Origin: Dama dama
Lineage: Eukaryota; Chordata; Mammalia; Artiodactyla; Cervidae
Length of the DNA stretch: 64,000 nt
Reading direction: 5' to 3'
Assembly: GCF_033118175.1 (NCBI RefSeq)
Contig: NC_083685.1
Span: 126,414,501 to 126,478,500, forward strand
In this document: positions 11,455-23,032 of the stretch, piece after piece
Layout: every line of letters begins with the position of its first letter
How positions within the stretch are numbered: position 1 is the first letter of the stretch
Notes under the pieces: model-generated
The model's input: only the letters and a program-made list of their open reading frames with translations
The model's database searches: none
What the model was told of the DNA's origin: nothing
Made by a program: the position numbers and the translations under genes

Positions 11455-11667
11455 GTGCTCAGTTGCTCAGTTGTGTCCAACTCTTTGTGACCCCGTAGAC
11501 TGTAGCTGGCCAGGCACCACTGTCCATGGGATTTCCCAGGCAAGAACACTGGGGTTGGTTGCCGCTTTCTGCTCCAGGGGATCTTCCCAACCCAGGGATC
11601 AAAATCCTGTCTCTTGCAGGGGCATTGGCAGGTGGATTCTTTACCACTGCACCACCTGGGAAGCCCT
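11455..11667 (-). mobile_element. Bov-tA SINE, antisense
   Basis: It runs from GCTCAGTTGCTCAGTTGTGTCC to CACCTGGGAAGCCC and is essentially full length. Confidence 0.95.
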
Positions 11668-11924
11668 AGGAAACTGAAGTAGCACTCAGAAATTCTAAAT
11701 TGAAGATGCCATGCTCAGGGTCTTTCTACATGATTTACAAACATTTAGAGAACCATTATCCGTGATAAGCTGTGGATAAATTTGGGAAAGCTCTCACTGC
11801 TGGTAAGACCTTACCTTCAACTGGACTTCATGTGGCTGGTTGTAGAGACTCTGGGGATGCTATAAAGAGAGATGAAGGAAGGGGATGGGAAATAGAATTC
11901 TTGAGAGCCTCTGTCATCTGTATG

Positions 11925-12240
11925 ATAGGAGGCACTTTTCATGTGTTATCATTTAACTCTCATAACAACCCTACAAGGAAGATATTATTATTCTAACTTT
12001 ACCAGATGATGTGGAGAAGGAAATGACAATCCACTCCGGTATTTTTGGCTGGAAAATTCCATGGACAGAGGAGCCTGGTGGGCTACAGCCCATGGGGTCA
12101 CAAAGAGTCGGACACAACCGAGTGACTGAGCATCACACACAGATGAGAGAAAGGGTGTCTTAGGGAGGTTAAAAAAATTTCCCAAGGTCACACAGCTAAA
12201 AGATGGTGGGACCAGACTCCACATTCATGCTTTCCCACTA
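11925..12240 (+). mobile_element. MIR SINE, split by Bov-A
   Basis: The left part carries ATCATTTAACTCTCATAACAACCC and GATATTATTATTC. The right part (12147-12240) carries CCCAAGGTCACACAGCTA. Together they form a near-complete sense MIR interrupted at 12010-12139. Confidence 0.85.
12010..12139 (+). mobile_element. Bov-A monomer inserted in MIR
   Basis: GGAGAAGGAAATGACAATCC start and GTCGGACACAACCGAGTGACTGAG end. CAGATGA occurs on both sides (12003-12009 and 12140-12146) as a short target-site duplication of MIR sequence. Confidence 0.88.
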
Positions 12241-13610
12241 GGTTATGTGATTTCTCTACAACCACATGTGTGTCTACTGACAGATTATTGCTCTGCTGTT
12301 AGATTTCTGTATGAATGTAACCTACTGGTATGTGTAGGTGGTTGAAGGAGAATTCTTTTTAGTGGATGATGATAGTGAAGCTGTTAGATGTTCAAGCTCT
12401 ATCATTTTTTTTTTTCCTAAGAGGAAAAAAATAAATTTTAGTTTTCAAAAGGATTGAAAGAAAGTTAGGTCTAGATAGGATTGTTCTGGTTTCTTCTTAG
12501 ATAGTCTGCATTCCTTGGAGAATGTTAGTAACGTAACCCAGGAGTATTATCACTTTGGATTCTGGTGGTTAACATGAGGCTAGCCTTTGAGTTTCCTCCC
12601 TGGGACAGAGAACAAAAGGAAGCTTTTCCCCCTAAAGCCATATGCCCCAAGGTCAAATCTTCAACAATGCAGATGGAGTGAATGTGATGCTGTGGGGAAA
12701 ATGAACGGTGGGAGCTCTGGCTTCTGGGAGCTGTGTCATAACTTGGTAAAGTATCCCTTCCACAGACAACAGTTATGAAACCTGAAGGAACCATAAGAAG
12801 GTACAGAAGAGCAATTAAAAAATAGAAATTGGGGAGGCATCTCCGCTTGAAAGACTAACTGCATGGGTGACTTGTGTAAGTTTGAGGCTTTGAGAAGGGA
12901 GGCCTGTGGCTGGTATATTAAACTAAGATGCAGATGATGGCCAAATGAGGAGGCACAGGCCACCCACACAGGGTTGGTGGGGAGCTTCCTCAGCGTCCAA
13001 GCTCCCACTTTGCAGAACTGAAAACCACAGGGTCATTTTGATTGAAGGTGTGGTTTTACTGTACCCATGCAAAGGAAGGAAAGTCATAACATTTACTGCT
13101 TAAAGATCCCAGAATGAGGGGCAGGGACACAGTGAGCTGGCGGAAGGGCAGTTCTGTCTCGGGGCATGAGTAAGCAGGAGACAGAGAGCAGGGTAGCAAG
13201 CATCTATTACTTATAAGATGGTCGGGGCAGAGGTCACTAACTTTTTTCAGACTCAACTCTTAAGTGGTTATTTTAAAAGGTCCCCCAGCAAAAAAAGCAA
13301 AGCAGGAACTTGAGGCAGGAATCTTAAGCTCAGGTCCTTATCTAAATGTCCAGACTCTGGGTGTGAGCAGGGTTGTCATACTATAAAATGCCTAAGCAGC
13401 AGCTAAAAATAGCTGTTTTCTCATCATAGATTTTTTTACCCAGAACTCCCATATGTGTGCATACATTGAAGTGGCAGAAAGCCATAGCTGTTCTGGCTTG
13501 ACGTGTTGGAGAACAGAGTTCAGGGCTGGAAGAAAGTCAAAAAGTTTGGGGGGCGGAATTCTTGAAGGAAGGGTGCTGTAGAGAAAGTGAGCCCTCGAAT
13601 TTACATTTGG
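12241..13610. other. Unique DNA, no repeat or gene recognised
   Basis: Ordinary non-coding texture with an A/T run at about 12400-12445. No splice-bounded coding stretch was recognised. Confidence 0.45.
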
Positions 13611-13613
13611 TTC

Positions 13614-14507
13614 AGTTCAGTTGCTCAGTCATGTCCTACTCTTTGCAACCCCATGAACTGCAGCACGCCAGGCCTCCCTGTCCATCACCAACTGCCGGGG
13701 TTTACTCAAACTCATGTCCATTGAGTCGGTGATGCCACCCAACCATCTCATCCTCTGTCGTCCCCTTCTCCTCCTGCCCGCAATCTTTCCCAGCATCAGG
13801 GTCTTTTCCAATGAGTCAGCTCTTTGAATTAGGTGGCCAAAGTATTGGAGTTTCAGCTTCAGCATCAGTCCTTCCAATGAACACCCAGGACTTATCTCCT
13901 TTAGGATGGACTGGTTGGATCTCCTTGCAGTCTAAGGGACTGTCAAGAGTCTTCTCTGACAGCACAGTTCAAAAGCATCAATTCTTCGGTGCTCAGCCTT
14001 CTTTATAGTCCAACTCTCACATCCATACATGACCGCTGGAAAAACCATAGCCTTGAATAGCCAGACCTTTGTTGACAAAGTAATGTCTCTGCTTTTTTTT
14101 TTCAAGATAGAGGAATTTTTATTTATTTTTTTCCCAATTATTTTTATTAGTTGGAGGCTAATTACTTTACAATATTGTAGCGGTTTTTGCCATACATTGA
14201 CATGAATCAGCCATGGATTTACATGTGTTCCCCATCCTGAACCCCCCTCCCACCTCCCTCCCCATCCCATCCCTCTGGGTCATCCCAGTGCACCAGCCCC
14301 GAGCACTTGTCTCATACATCCAACCTGGACTGGCGATCTGTTTCACACTTGATAATATACATGTTTCGATGCTGTTCTCTCAGATCATCCTACCCTCGCC
14401 TTCTCCCATAGAGTGTCTCTGCTTTTTAATATGCTGTCTAGGTTGGTCATAACTTTCCTTCCAAGGAGTAAGCATCTTTTAATTTCATGGCTGCAATTTA
14501 CATATAA
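13614..14507 (-). mobile_element. BovB LINE 3' end, antisense, split by L1
   Basis: It starts at the (TTCAG)n terminus and runs through the antisense BovB 3' region to GTTGACAAAGTAATGTCTCTGC at about 14097. It resumes at 14414 with GTCTCTGCTTTTTAATATGCTG and ends near 14507. The two parts join exactly once the L1 and one copy of its duplication are removed. Confidence 0.93.
14098..14413 (-). mobile_element. L1 3' end, antisense, nested in BovB
   Basis: It begins with a T-rich run (reverse of poly-A) and TTATTAGTTGGAGGCTAATTAC, continuing into the ruminant L1 3' UTR with AGCACTTGTCTCATAC. The 14-bp direct repeat TGTCTCTGCTTTTT at 14084-14097 and 14414-14427 is its target-site duplication. It is 5'-truncated and about 316 bp long. 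Confidence 0.93.
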
Positions 14508-15007
14508 GATCCACCTAAATTCTCCACCTGAATTCTAGGCACTTCTAAGGTGTATGTAATCGGGGGGAGGGGGGAAACTCTGTGCCCCAGGGGGCAAGAA
14601 GGAGCAGCTGGAAGCTGAAGGAACCCAGTAGAGATTTCAGTTGCTGCTGTTCAAAGACAAGATGAACTTTGGAGTTTGAGTCCAGCCAGCTTAATTACCT
14701 GCTAGAATAAATTCACAGAGAAAAAAAATGGGCTCCAGTCCTCCTACAATGTATCATTAAAACTTACCAGTATCCAATAAAAAAATCACTAGACAGATGA
14801 AGAAAGAGGAAAATGTTACTTATATTTAAGGGGAAAAAAAAGTTCAGTAGAAACCGGGCCCATGGTGATCCAGGTGTTGCAAGTACAAAGGAATTTAAAG
14901 CACCTGTTATGAATTTATTCCAAGACTTAAAGGAAAATATTTCCATTGTAAAAGATAGGAAATCTCAGGAAGGAAATATAAACTATAAAAGGAGCCAAGT
15001 GGAAATT
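14508..15007. other. Unannotated DNA before an old DNA-transposon remnant
   Basis: No recognisable family. A-rich runs occur at 14720-14730, 14778-14786 and 14830-14840. Confidence 0.4.
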
Positions 15008-15190
15008 TGAGAGCAACTCTGTCCAATAGACCTCTTTGTAGTGATGAAAATGTTCTGTACCTTCACTGTCTAACACTGAAGCCACTAATCAACTTAGCTA
15101 TTGAGCATAGGAAATGTGACTACTATGAACAAGGAACTGAATTTTAATTTTATTAATTGATTTTAATTTAAATAGACACATACTGACTAC
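15008..15190 (+). mobile_element. hAT-type MITE remnant (MER-class)
   Basis: AACTCTGTCCAATAGA, TAGCTATTGAGCATAGGAAATGTGACTA and the TTTTAATTTAAATAGACACATACTG stretch match a widespread non-autonomous hAT-Charlie family whose ends read CTGTCCAATA. The exact subfamily is uncertain. Confidence 0.55.
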
Positions 15191-15951
15191 TGTACTGTAC
15201 TGCAGTTCTACCTCCAAAATATAGATAACTGAAATGAAAGAATTCCTTGAATCATTTAGTACTTGATCAGAGATGGAAGAAGAGCCAGTGGATTTGAAGA
15301 CAGATCAATAGAAATTATTCAATGAGAAGAATAAAGAGGAAAAAATGGTAGAAAAATGAGCAGAACCTCATAAACCTATGGGACGATATCAAGCTAAAAA
15401 TATGGGTAATTAGAGTACCAGAAGGAGAGGAGACAGAAAGTTAGGCAGAAACGTATTTGCAGAATTATTAACTAAAATCTCCCCAAATTTTGTGAAAGGC
15501 ATTAATTTGCAAATCAAGTAAGGTCACGAGCTCTGAGCAGGATACATATAAGGAGAAGTCTGCTGCGGTGCGTTATAATCAAACAACTGAAATCCGAAGA
15601 TAAAGGGAGAAGCTTGAAAGCACTCAGGGAGAAACAGCACATTCTATTAAGAAATACTTTGATGGCCAACTTCTCATCAGAGCAAACAGAAGCCAGAAGC
15701 CAGGAAAACAGTAACTTTAAAATTCAGAAAAACTCCCAACACATAGAATTCTATACCCAGTTAAGTTAGCCCTCAAAAATAAAGATTAAGACATTTAAAA
15801 ATAAAAACTGAGAGAATTTCCGGCAGACTTGTATGACAAGAAATGCTAAAGGTAAATTTTTTAGGCTGAAATTAAATGACTTCAGATGATAAATCAGCAG
15901 AAAGGAATAAAGGAATAAGCTAAGTATACAGTCTTATACCTGTGTATAACC

Positions 15952-16025
15952 TCTGTGCGCGTGGGCTCAGTCACTAGTCCTGTCTAACTCTCTTTGACCC
16001 CACGGACTGTAGCCTACCAGACACC
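15952..16025 (-). mobile_element. Bov-tA fragment, antisense
   Basis: Only the antisense tail segment remains (GGGCTCAGTCACTAGTCCTGTC to GGACTGTAGCCTACCAG). It is truncated just inside the Bov-A part. Confidence 0.8.
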
Positions 16026-16129
16026 ACCTGGAAAGTGGTGTAGCCTTGTATATTTTATCTATTTCTTTAAAATACAGACAAAAAATGCATATGACTATTT
16101 AAAGCAAAACTCATAAAACTATATTGTCT

Positions 16130-16269
16130 GGACTTTGCTGGTGGTCCACTGAATAAGACTCTGAGCTCCCAATGAAGGGGGCCCAGGCTCAATCCCTGCT
16201 CAGGGAACTAGATCCCATATGTTGAAATTAAGACCCAGTACAGCCAAATAAATAAATAATTTTAAAAAA
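16130..16269 (+). mobile_element. CHR-type SINE
   Basis: GGACTTTGCTGGTGGTCCA head, GCTCAATCCCTGCTCAGGGAAC and an (AAATA)n tail. Inserted in the old L1. Confidence 0.88.
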
Positions 16270-16435
16270 TATACTGTGAGTATTTTTAAACATGGAAGTA
16301 ATATATGTGGCAAAAGTAACACAAAGGTAGAGGGGCAATGAGACTATACAGTTTTAAAGTTCCTATGGTTTATGTGAAGTGCTAAAATACTAACTCTAAG
16401 TAGACTGGTGAGTTAATAGGTGAATATTATAAAAA

Positions 16436-16636
16436 GTGAAAAGTGGAAATGAAAGTCAGTCGTGTCTGACTCTTGGTGACCCCGAGGACTATACAGTCCT
16501 TGGAATTCTCCAGGCCAGAATATTGGAGTGGGTAGCCTTCCCCTCCTCCAGGGAATCTTCCCAACCCAGGGACCAAACTCGGTTCTCCTGCATTGTGGGA
16601 GGATTCTTTACCAGCTGAGCCACAAGGGAAGCCCAA
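16436..16636 (-). mobile_element. Bov-tA SINE, antisense (GTGAAA-tailed type)
   Basis: It starts with AAAAGTGAAAAGTGGAAATG, followed by GTCAGTCGTGTCTGAC, and ends with GCCACAAGGGAAGCCC. It is a full-length copy within the old L1. Confidence 0.93.
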
Positions 16637-16826
16637 ATATTATAGATGACAGCTCTAAAAAGCCAAAGTTGGAATCAAAATGGAACAGTAAAACATATTA
16701 GCACAAAGGAAGGCATGAAAGGAGGATCAGAGGAAGAAAACAAATGAGAACATAGAAGGCAAATAGCAAGATGGCAGATTAAATTCAATCATATCAATAA
16801 CTTTATTACAAAATAAATTGACTTAC

Positions 16827-17125
16827 AGTCAATCTTAAAGGAAATCAATTCTGAATATACATTGGAAGGACTGACACTGAAGCTGAAGCTCCAATACTTT
16901 GGCCACCTGATGCCAAGAGTTGACTCAGTGGAAAAGACCCTGATGCTGAGAAAGACTGAAGGCGGGAGGAGAAGGGGACGACAGAGGATGAGATGGATGG
17001 ATAGCACTACTAAACTCAAAGGGCATGAATGTGTGCAAACTCCGGGAGACAATGAAGGACAGGGAAGCCTGGTGTGCTGCAGCTCTTGGGATCGCAAAGA
17101 GTAGAACATGACTAACAACTACAAA
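16827..17125 (+). mobile_element. BovB 3' end, sense
   Basis: TTAAAGGAAATCAATTCTG, CATTGGAAGGACTGACACTG, CAATACTTTGGCCACCTGATG and the GCCTGGTGTGCTGCAG block are sense BovB. The terminal (TGAAC)n is degenerate. Inserted in the old L1, 370 bp from an antisense BovB. Confidence 0.92.
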
Positions 17126-17287
17126 CACTCATTCTAAAAAGCAGAGATTATCAAACTGAATAAAAACAGTAAGACCCACTATACATTTATAAGACATGGA
17201 TTTTAAATACAAAGACATAAACAGGCTAAAAGTAAAAGGAGGAAAAATGACATACCATGCAAATGCTAAATTATAAGAAAGCTGGAG

Positions 17288-17409
17288 TGTAGAAGTTCGG
17301 GGGGTCCAGTGGTTGGGACTCCATGCTTCCACTATAGAGGGTGTGGGTTCAATCCCTGATTGGGGAACTAAGATCCCACATGCCATGCAGTGTGCCCCCC
17401 CCAAAAAAG
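17288..17409 (+). mobile_element. CHR-type SINE
   Basis: GTCCAGTGGTTGGGACTCC and GGTTCAATCCCTGATTGGGG. The L1 words AAAGCTGGAGTG (17278-17289) and AGAGCTGGGATA (17408-17419) flank it as a diverged target-site duplication. Confidence 0.9.
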
Positions 17410-17492
17410 AGCTGGGATAGCTATATTAATATTTGACAAATTATACTTTAAGACAAAGGGATATCACCACAGATGAGAGAAATTTCATAACA

Positions 17493-17838
17493 TTCAGTTC
17501 AGTTCAGTTCAGACGCTCAGATGTGTCCGACTCTTTGCGACCCCATGAATCACAGCACGCCAGGCCTCCCTGTCCATCACAAACTCCCGGAGTTTACTCA
17601 AACTCATGCCCATCGAGTCGGTGATGCCATCCAGCCATCTCATCCTCTGTCGTCCCCTTCTCCTCCTGCCCCCAATCCTTCCCAGCATCAGGGTCTTTTC
17701 CAACGAGTCAACTCTTCCCATAGGTGGCCAACATATTGGAGTTTCAGCTTCAGCATCAGTCCTTCCAATGAACACCCAGGACTGATCTCCTTTAGGATGG
17801 ACTGGTTGGATCTCCTTGCAGTCCAAGGGACTCTCAAG
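17493..17838 (-). mobile_element. BovB 3' end, antisense
   Basis: (TTCAG)n start, CACGCCAGGCCTCCCTGTCC, GGTGATGCCATCCAGCC and the GGATGGACTGGTTGGATC block. Low divergence from the consensus as I know it, so a relatively young copy. Confidence 0.95.
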
Positions 17839-18306
17839 AAGAGAGCCCAAATATGAAGAAGACAGAACAATTTAAAATGTGTGTGAATCTAGTAACAGGG
17901 TTCCAAAGTCACACACCAAAAGCTGACAGAACTAAACGGAGAACTAGAGAAATCCAGTCTCTTAGAGACTTTAGCACCCTTGCCTCACTACTTGTAGAAC
18001 GGTTAATGAAAAATAAATCAGTAAGAAAATAAAATATTTGAAAGATGTTATCAATTATTCTCAAGCTAATGATATTTATAGAGCTATACATGCAACAACT
18101 GTAGAATGCACATTCTTTCCAAACGTACATAAAACAGTCGAAAGACATATGGTAGCCCACAGGACAACTCTCCATAATTTTAAAAGATTGGAATCTTACA
18201 GAATATATTCTCTGACACAATGGAATTAAATTAGAAATCAAGAACATGAATAAGAGTCTGCAGATTTGGAAATTAAACAACATTTCTCAATAACCCATGC
18301 ATTTCA

Positions 18307-18357
18307 CACACACACACACAGACACACACACACAGACACACACACACACACACACAA
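18307..18357. repeat. (CA)n microsatellite with GA interruptions
   Basis: About 50 bp of CACA with two GACA interruptions, inside the old L1. Confidence 0.97.
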
Positions 18358-19397
18358 AGGAAATTAGAAAACATATCAAGGTAAAAATAAAACTTTAATA
18401 TATCAAAATGTGTGAAATGCAGCTAAATCGATGCTTATAAAAATTTTTAGCTTTAAGGAATTATAGTATAAAGGAAAAAACGTTTAAAATAAATATTCTA
18501 AATTTTTACATTAAAAAGCTAGAAAAAGACAAGCAAATTAAAACCAAAGTAAGCACAAGGGAGGCAATCAAAGGAGCAGAACTCATAGGAGTAGAAAATA
18601 AACAAAAAAATACAGTCAAAAGTTGGTTATTTGAAAACATAAATAAAGTTGTATACCTCTAGAAAGACTGATCAAGAAAAAAGAGGGGGAAATATAAATT
18701 GCTATGTTAGGAACACAAAAAGGGCCATCACTATAGACTCTTCGACATGTAAGGGATAATAATGGGTATTGTAAGAAACTTTGTTCTAAAATATTTGACA
18801 AATTAGATGAAATGGACTAATTTCTTGGCAAACACAACTTAATGAAAACTGACATCAGGTGAAATAGGACATCTTAATTTCCAAGAAATTAAATTTGTTA
18901 TCAGGAAACTTCACACAAAGGAACTCCAGGCTCAGATGGTTTCACTGGCTAATTCTATCAAATACCAAGGCTAATTTTACCTACACTATTTTCCTTATGA
19001 AAAGAGGACGTTGATAAATTTATTGTTTATAATAGAGGGAGAAAGAAAATGTTCCAGCTCATTTCATGAGGCCAATATAACCCTGACACTGAAATTTGAC
19101 AAAGCTAATACAAGAAAAAATATAGACCAATATTCCTCATGAATGTAGATGTAAAAGTCCGTAACAAAATATTAGCCAGTTGAATCTTGCAACAAATAAA
19201 AAGACTAATGCATCATAACCAAGTAGAATTTATTCCAGGAATGTGAGATTGGTTTAACATTCAAAAATTAATTAATGTAGCCAAAGGTACATGAAAAGAT
19301 GGTCAACATCGCTAATTATCAGGGAAACGCAAGTCAAAACCACTGTGAGCTTTCACCTCATACCTATCAGAATGGCTATCATCAAAAAGAACCCAAA

Positions 19398-19424
19398 AGG
19401 GCTTCCCTGGTGGTTCAGCTGGTT
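19398..19424 (+). mobile_element. 27-nt Bov-tA head fragment with target-site duplication
   Basis: The insert reads AGGGCTTCCCTGGTGGTTCA and six more bases, i.e. only the 5' end of a Bov-tA. It is flanked by AAAAGAACCCAAA (19385-19397) and AAAAGAACACAAA (19425-19437), 12 of 13 identical. The normal L1 sequence has this word once. Confidence 0.75.
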
Positions 19425-19694
19425 AAAAGAACACAAAGAATGTTGGTGAGGATGTGGAGATGAGGGCACCTTCCTACACGGTTGGTCCAGCCACTATGGA
19501 AAACAGTATGGAGATTCCTCAAAAAACCAAAACAGAACTACCGTATGACCCAGCGATTCCACTGCTAGGTATATAGCCAAAAAACAAAACCAAAAATTCA
19601 AAAAGATGCGTACACCCCAATGGTCATAGCAGCATTATTTATAATAACCAAGATATGGAGGCAACCTAGGTGTCCATCAACAGATGAATGGATA

Positions 19695-19762
19695 AGGTAG
19701 ACACACACACACATACAAACACACACACACACACACACACACATACACACACACACACACAT
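19695..19762. repeat. (CA)n microsatellite
   Basis: CA-rich tract with ACATAC/ACAAAC interruptions. It replaces the GTGGTACATATA region of the L1 3' end, from which it probably grew. Confidence 0.97.
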
Positions 19763-19929
19763 AATTGTATTTTACTCAGCCATTAAAAAAAAGAATGAAA
19801 TTTTGCCATTTGCAACAATACAGATGACCCTGGAGGTTATTATGCTATGTGAAATAAGTCGGACATAGGCAAACACTGTATGCTGTCACTGACACGTGGA
19901 ACCTAAAAAATACTATTAAGTGCATTTAA

Positions 19930-20136
19930 CATGGTTTCCCGGGTGGCTCATTGGTAAATAATTCACCTGCCAGCGCAGGAGTCTCTTCCCTGGGTCGGGA
20001 AGATCCCCTGGAGGAGGAAACAGCAACCTCCTCCTCCAGTATTCTTGGCTGGAACATTCCATGGACAGAGGAGCCTGGCAGGCTATAGTCCAAGGGATTG
20101 CAAAGAATCGGACAAGAGAGACTAAGCATGCATGCA
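19930..20136 (+). mobile_element. Bov-tA SINE
   Basis: GGTTTCCCGGGTGGCTCATTGG head, a full Bov-A part with a small local CTCC duplication at 20030-20038, and an ACTAAGCATGCATGC tail. Confidence 0.94.
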
Positions 20137-20574
20137 ATATGGCTTCAGGCTACAAGGTCAATATAATAAAGTCAATTGTATTTTTTTAATAGAATAGTAG
20201 AAACAATTAGAAAATTAAGTTTTAAAATTCCATTTATAATATTCTTAAAAATACAAAGCATTTAGGAATTTTATTAGTCTGCTTGGGCTCCCGTAACAAA
20301 TACCACAGGCTAGTCAGTTTAAACAACAGACATTCATTTTCTCATGGTCCTGGAGGCTGGAAATCCCAGAGCAGGGTGCCAGCAACGTTGGGTTCTGGGA
20401 AAAGATCTCTTTCTGACTTGCAGATGGCCACTTTCTCCATGTATACACACTTGGCATTTCTGTGGTGCATGCATGCCACTGGGGCAGGGGGAAGAACCTA
20501 TTCCCCTTCTTATTAGGCCACCGATTCTATCAGAGTAGGACTCTGCTCTTCGGCTTCATTTAATCTTGTAGTTG

Positions 20575-20777
20575 AACTTCCCTGTTGGCTCAGACGGTAA
20601 AGCATCTGCCTACAAAGTGGGAGACCCGGTTTTGATCCCTGTGTCGGGAAGATCCTCTGGAGAAGGAAAGGGCAACCAGTACTCTTGACCGGAAAATCCC
20701 ACGGACAGAGGAGCCTGGTAGGCTACAGTCCATGGGGTCGCAAAGAGTCAGACACGACTGAGCAGCTTCACTTCAGA
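20575..20777 (+). mobile_element. Bov-tA SINE inserted in another SINE's duplication
   Basis: Sense Bov-tA with flanks TAATCTTGTAGTTG (20561-20574) and TAACCTTGTAGTTG (20778-20791), 13 of 14 identical. Confidence 0.95.
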
Positions 20778-20791
20778 TAACCTTGTAGTTG

Positions 20792-21001
20792 TTATTCAGT
20801 CGCTAAGTCATGTCCTACTCTTTTGTGACCCCATGGACTGTAGCCCACCACACTTCTCTGTCCACGGGATGTCCCAGGGCAAGATTACTGGAGTGGGTTG
20901 CCTTCTCCTTCTCCAGGGGGATCTTCCTGACCCAGGTATCAAACCAATGTCTCCTGCACTGGCAAAGTGGGTTCTTTACCACTGAGCCACCAGGGAAGCC
21001 C
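20792..21001 (-). mobile_element. Bov-tA SINE, antisense
   Basis: TTATTCAGTCGCTAAGTCATGTCC to CCACCAGGGAAGCCC. TCATTTAACCTTAG after it corresponds to TTCATTTAATCTTGTAG before the neighbouring sense Bov-tA, so this copy inserted first. Confidence 0.94.
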
Positions 21002-21897
21002 TCATTTAACCTTAGTTTCCTTCTAAAAACTCTCTTGCCAACAATAATCACATTGAGAGTTAGGGCTTCACTATATAAAGTTCGCAGTGGTGGTGGTGTT
21101 GGGAGGGGTACATAATTTAGTCCATAGCAGGACTAAATTTACCAAAACATCTGCAAGGCCTCTACATATAAACGTACAACATACTGCTGGGATAAATGAC
21201 AGATTCTGTAATTATAACATAATTTCTGCCACGTGTTTTTGTAATTTCTATAACAATGATGATTTCTGTTGTAAATGAAAGGAGACATATACCATGCTCA
21301 AGGGTTAAATGAGTCACTAGAATTAAGATGCAAATTCTCCCTAAATTAGAGTTTCTATACAATCTCAATCAAAATTCTAGACTTTTTTACAAAGAGAAAT
21401 TACTAATATGCTTCTAAGATTCATATAAAAAAAAAGGACTTAAAATATCCAGTAAATCTTGAAATAAGAAGAACAAAGCCTCTGAAAAACATGCACTTCC
21501 TAAATTCAAAACTCACTATAAAGTCATCAAAACAGTGTTGTGTTGCCATAATAATAGACGAAGGTCAACGAAACAGAATAGTGAGGCCAGAAATAGACAT
21601 ACTCTTCCATGAGCAATTGATTTTTGACAAGGGCACCAAAATATTCCGAGGAAGGAAGGAAAATCTTTTGAACAAATGCTTTTGGAACAACTTGATATAC
21701 ACACGGGGAAAAAAAGAATCTCAATCCCTACCTCACACAGCACACAGCAATTAGCAGGAGAGTAGTGACGGAACTAAATATAAAAGCTAACAGTAGATAA
21801 CTTCTAGAGAAAAAGTGAGGGTATCTTTGCAAACTAGGAGAGGTCAAGAATTTTTAGACAGGACACAGAAAATAATCACCATGGAAGAAAAAAATGA

Positions 21898-22136
21898 TGG
21901 ACTTCCCTGGTGGCACAGTGGATAAGAATATGCCTACCAACGTAGGGGACACGGGTTCAATCCCTGGTCTGGGCAGATTCCACATGCCTTGGAGCAGCTA
22001 AGCCCGGGTACTCCCATCACTGAAGCCCGCACACTGTAGTGAAGAGCAGGCCCCGCTCGCCACAAGTAGAGAAAGCCTGTGCAAACCAATAAAGACTCAG
22101 AGCAGCCAAAAATAAATAAAATTTTTTAAAAAGAAA
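21898..22136 (+). mobile_element. CHR-type SINE, long form
   Basis: GGACTTCCCTGGTGGCACAG head, GGTTCAATCCCTGGTCTGGG, GAGCAGCTAAGCCCGGG and an AAAATAAATAAAATTTT tail. Interrupts the old L1. Confidence 0.92.
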
Positions 22137-23032
22137 AACTGAGAAATTAGCCTTTCTCAAAATTAAAAATGCCTCCTCATCAAAAGATACCCTTAACAAA
22201 ATTGAATGCAGGCCACCAACGGGAGAAAGCATCCATGAAACATATATCTGATTAAGGACTCAGATTTAGGCTGTATCATAAACATCTACAACTCAGTAAT
22301 GAAAAGACGAGCGCGCAATACAAAATGGTCAAAAGATTTTAAGAGACCCTTTACAAAGGAAGCCAATAAGCAGATGTAAAAGTGTTGAGCATTTTATTAG
22401 TCATCAGGTAAAGGTAAATTAAAACTTCAGTGAGATACACAACACACCCACTCAAATCCCGTTAGACAGGCTAACACAGAAAGACTGTCAACATCAAATA
22501 TTGATGAGTATGTAGGTCAACCAAATGTCTCATGCATGATTTGTGGGGATGTAAAATGTTATTAAAAAGCTACTTTAGAGAAACTTTTGACAAATTTTTA
22601 GCAAGTTAATTGGTATACCTATCCTTTGCCCCCATAGCTGTTTATCTCAGAGAAATGAAAACATATGTTCACAAAAATTGTCACCTAATTGTTTGCTGCA
22701 GTTCCATTAATAACAACAAAAACTGGGAAGGATACCACAGGAGTATGGATGCACAGGAGCGAAATATCCACACAATTGAAAACTACAGGGAAATAAAAGG
22801 AATGAGCTGGTCATACTTGTAATGACATAACAGAATTACACCAAAGTCATGCAGATAAAAAGAATTCAGACACAAAAGGGTATACACTGCATGGTCACAC
22901 TTCTATGAATTTCTAGAATAGGTGAAACAAGTCTATGGTGAAAAAATCAGGATGATGGTTGCGTGATGGGAGTTGGGGGTATTAACCGGGAAGAGGCATT
23001 ATAGATCGTTCTAGTAAGATGGACATGTTTTA

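Larger units (their letters stand above)
19290..19925 (+). mobile_element. Younger L1 3' end (5'-truncated)
   Basis: Canonical L1 3' sequence includes CTAATTATCAGGGAAACGC, ACCTCATACCTATCAGAATGGC, GGAAAACAGTATGGAGATTCC and GTGTCCATCAACAGATGAATGG. It breaks off before the poly-A. The jump from reverse-transcriptase sequence at 19288 straight to L1 3' sequence shows a separate insertion or a large deletion. Confidence 0.85.
20272..21130 (-). mobile_element. MaLR LTR (MLT1/MST type), antisense, split by two SINEs
   Basis: ATTAGTCTGCTTGGGCTCCCGTAACAAATACCACAGGC and CTGGAGGCTGGAAATCC are the antisense 3' end of a MaLR LTR. ATCACATTGAGAGTTAGGGCTTCA is its other end. The middle is broken by Bov-tA copies at 20575-20777 and 20792-21001. 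The LTR sits in old L1 ORF2. Confidence 0.8.
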
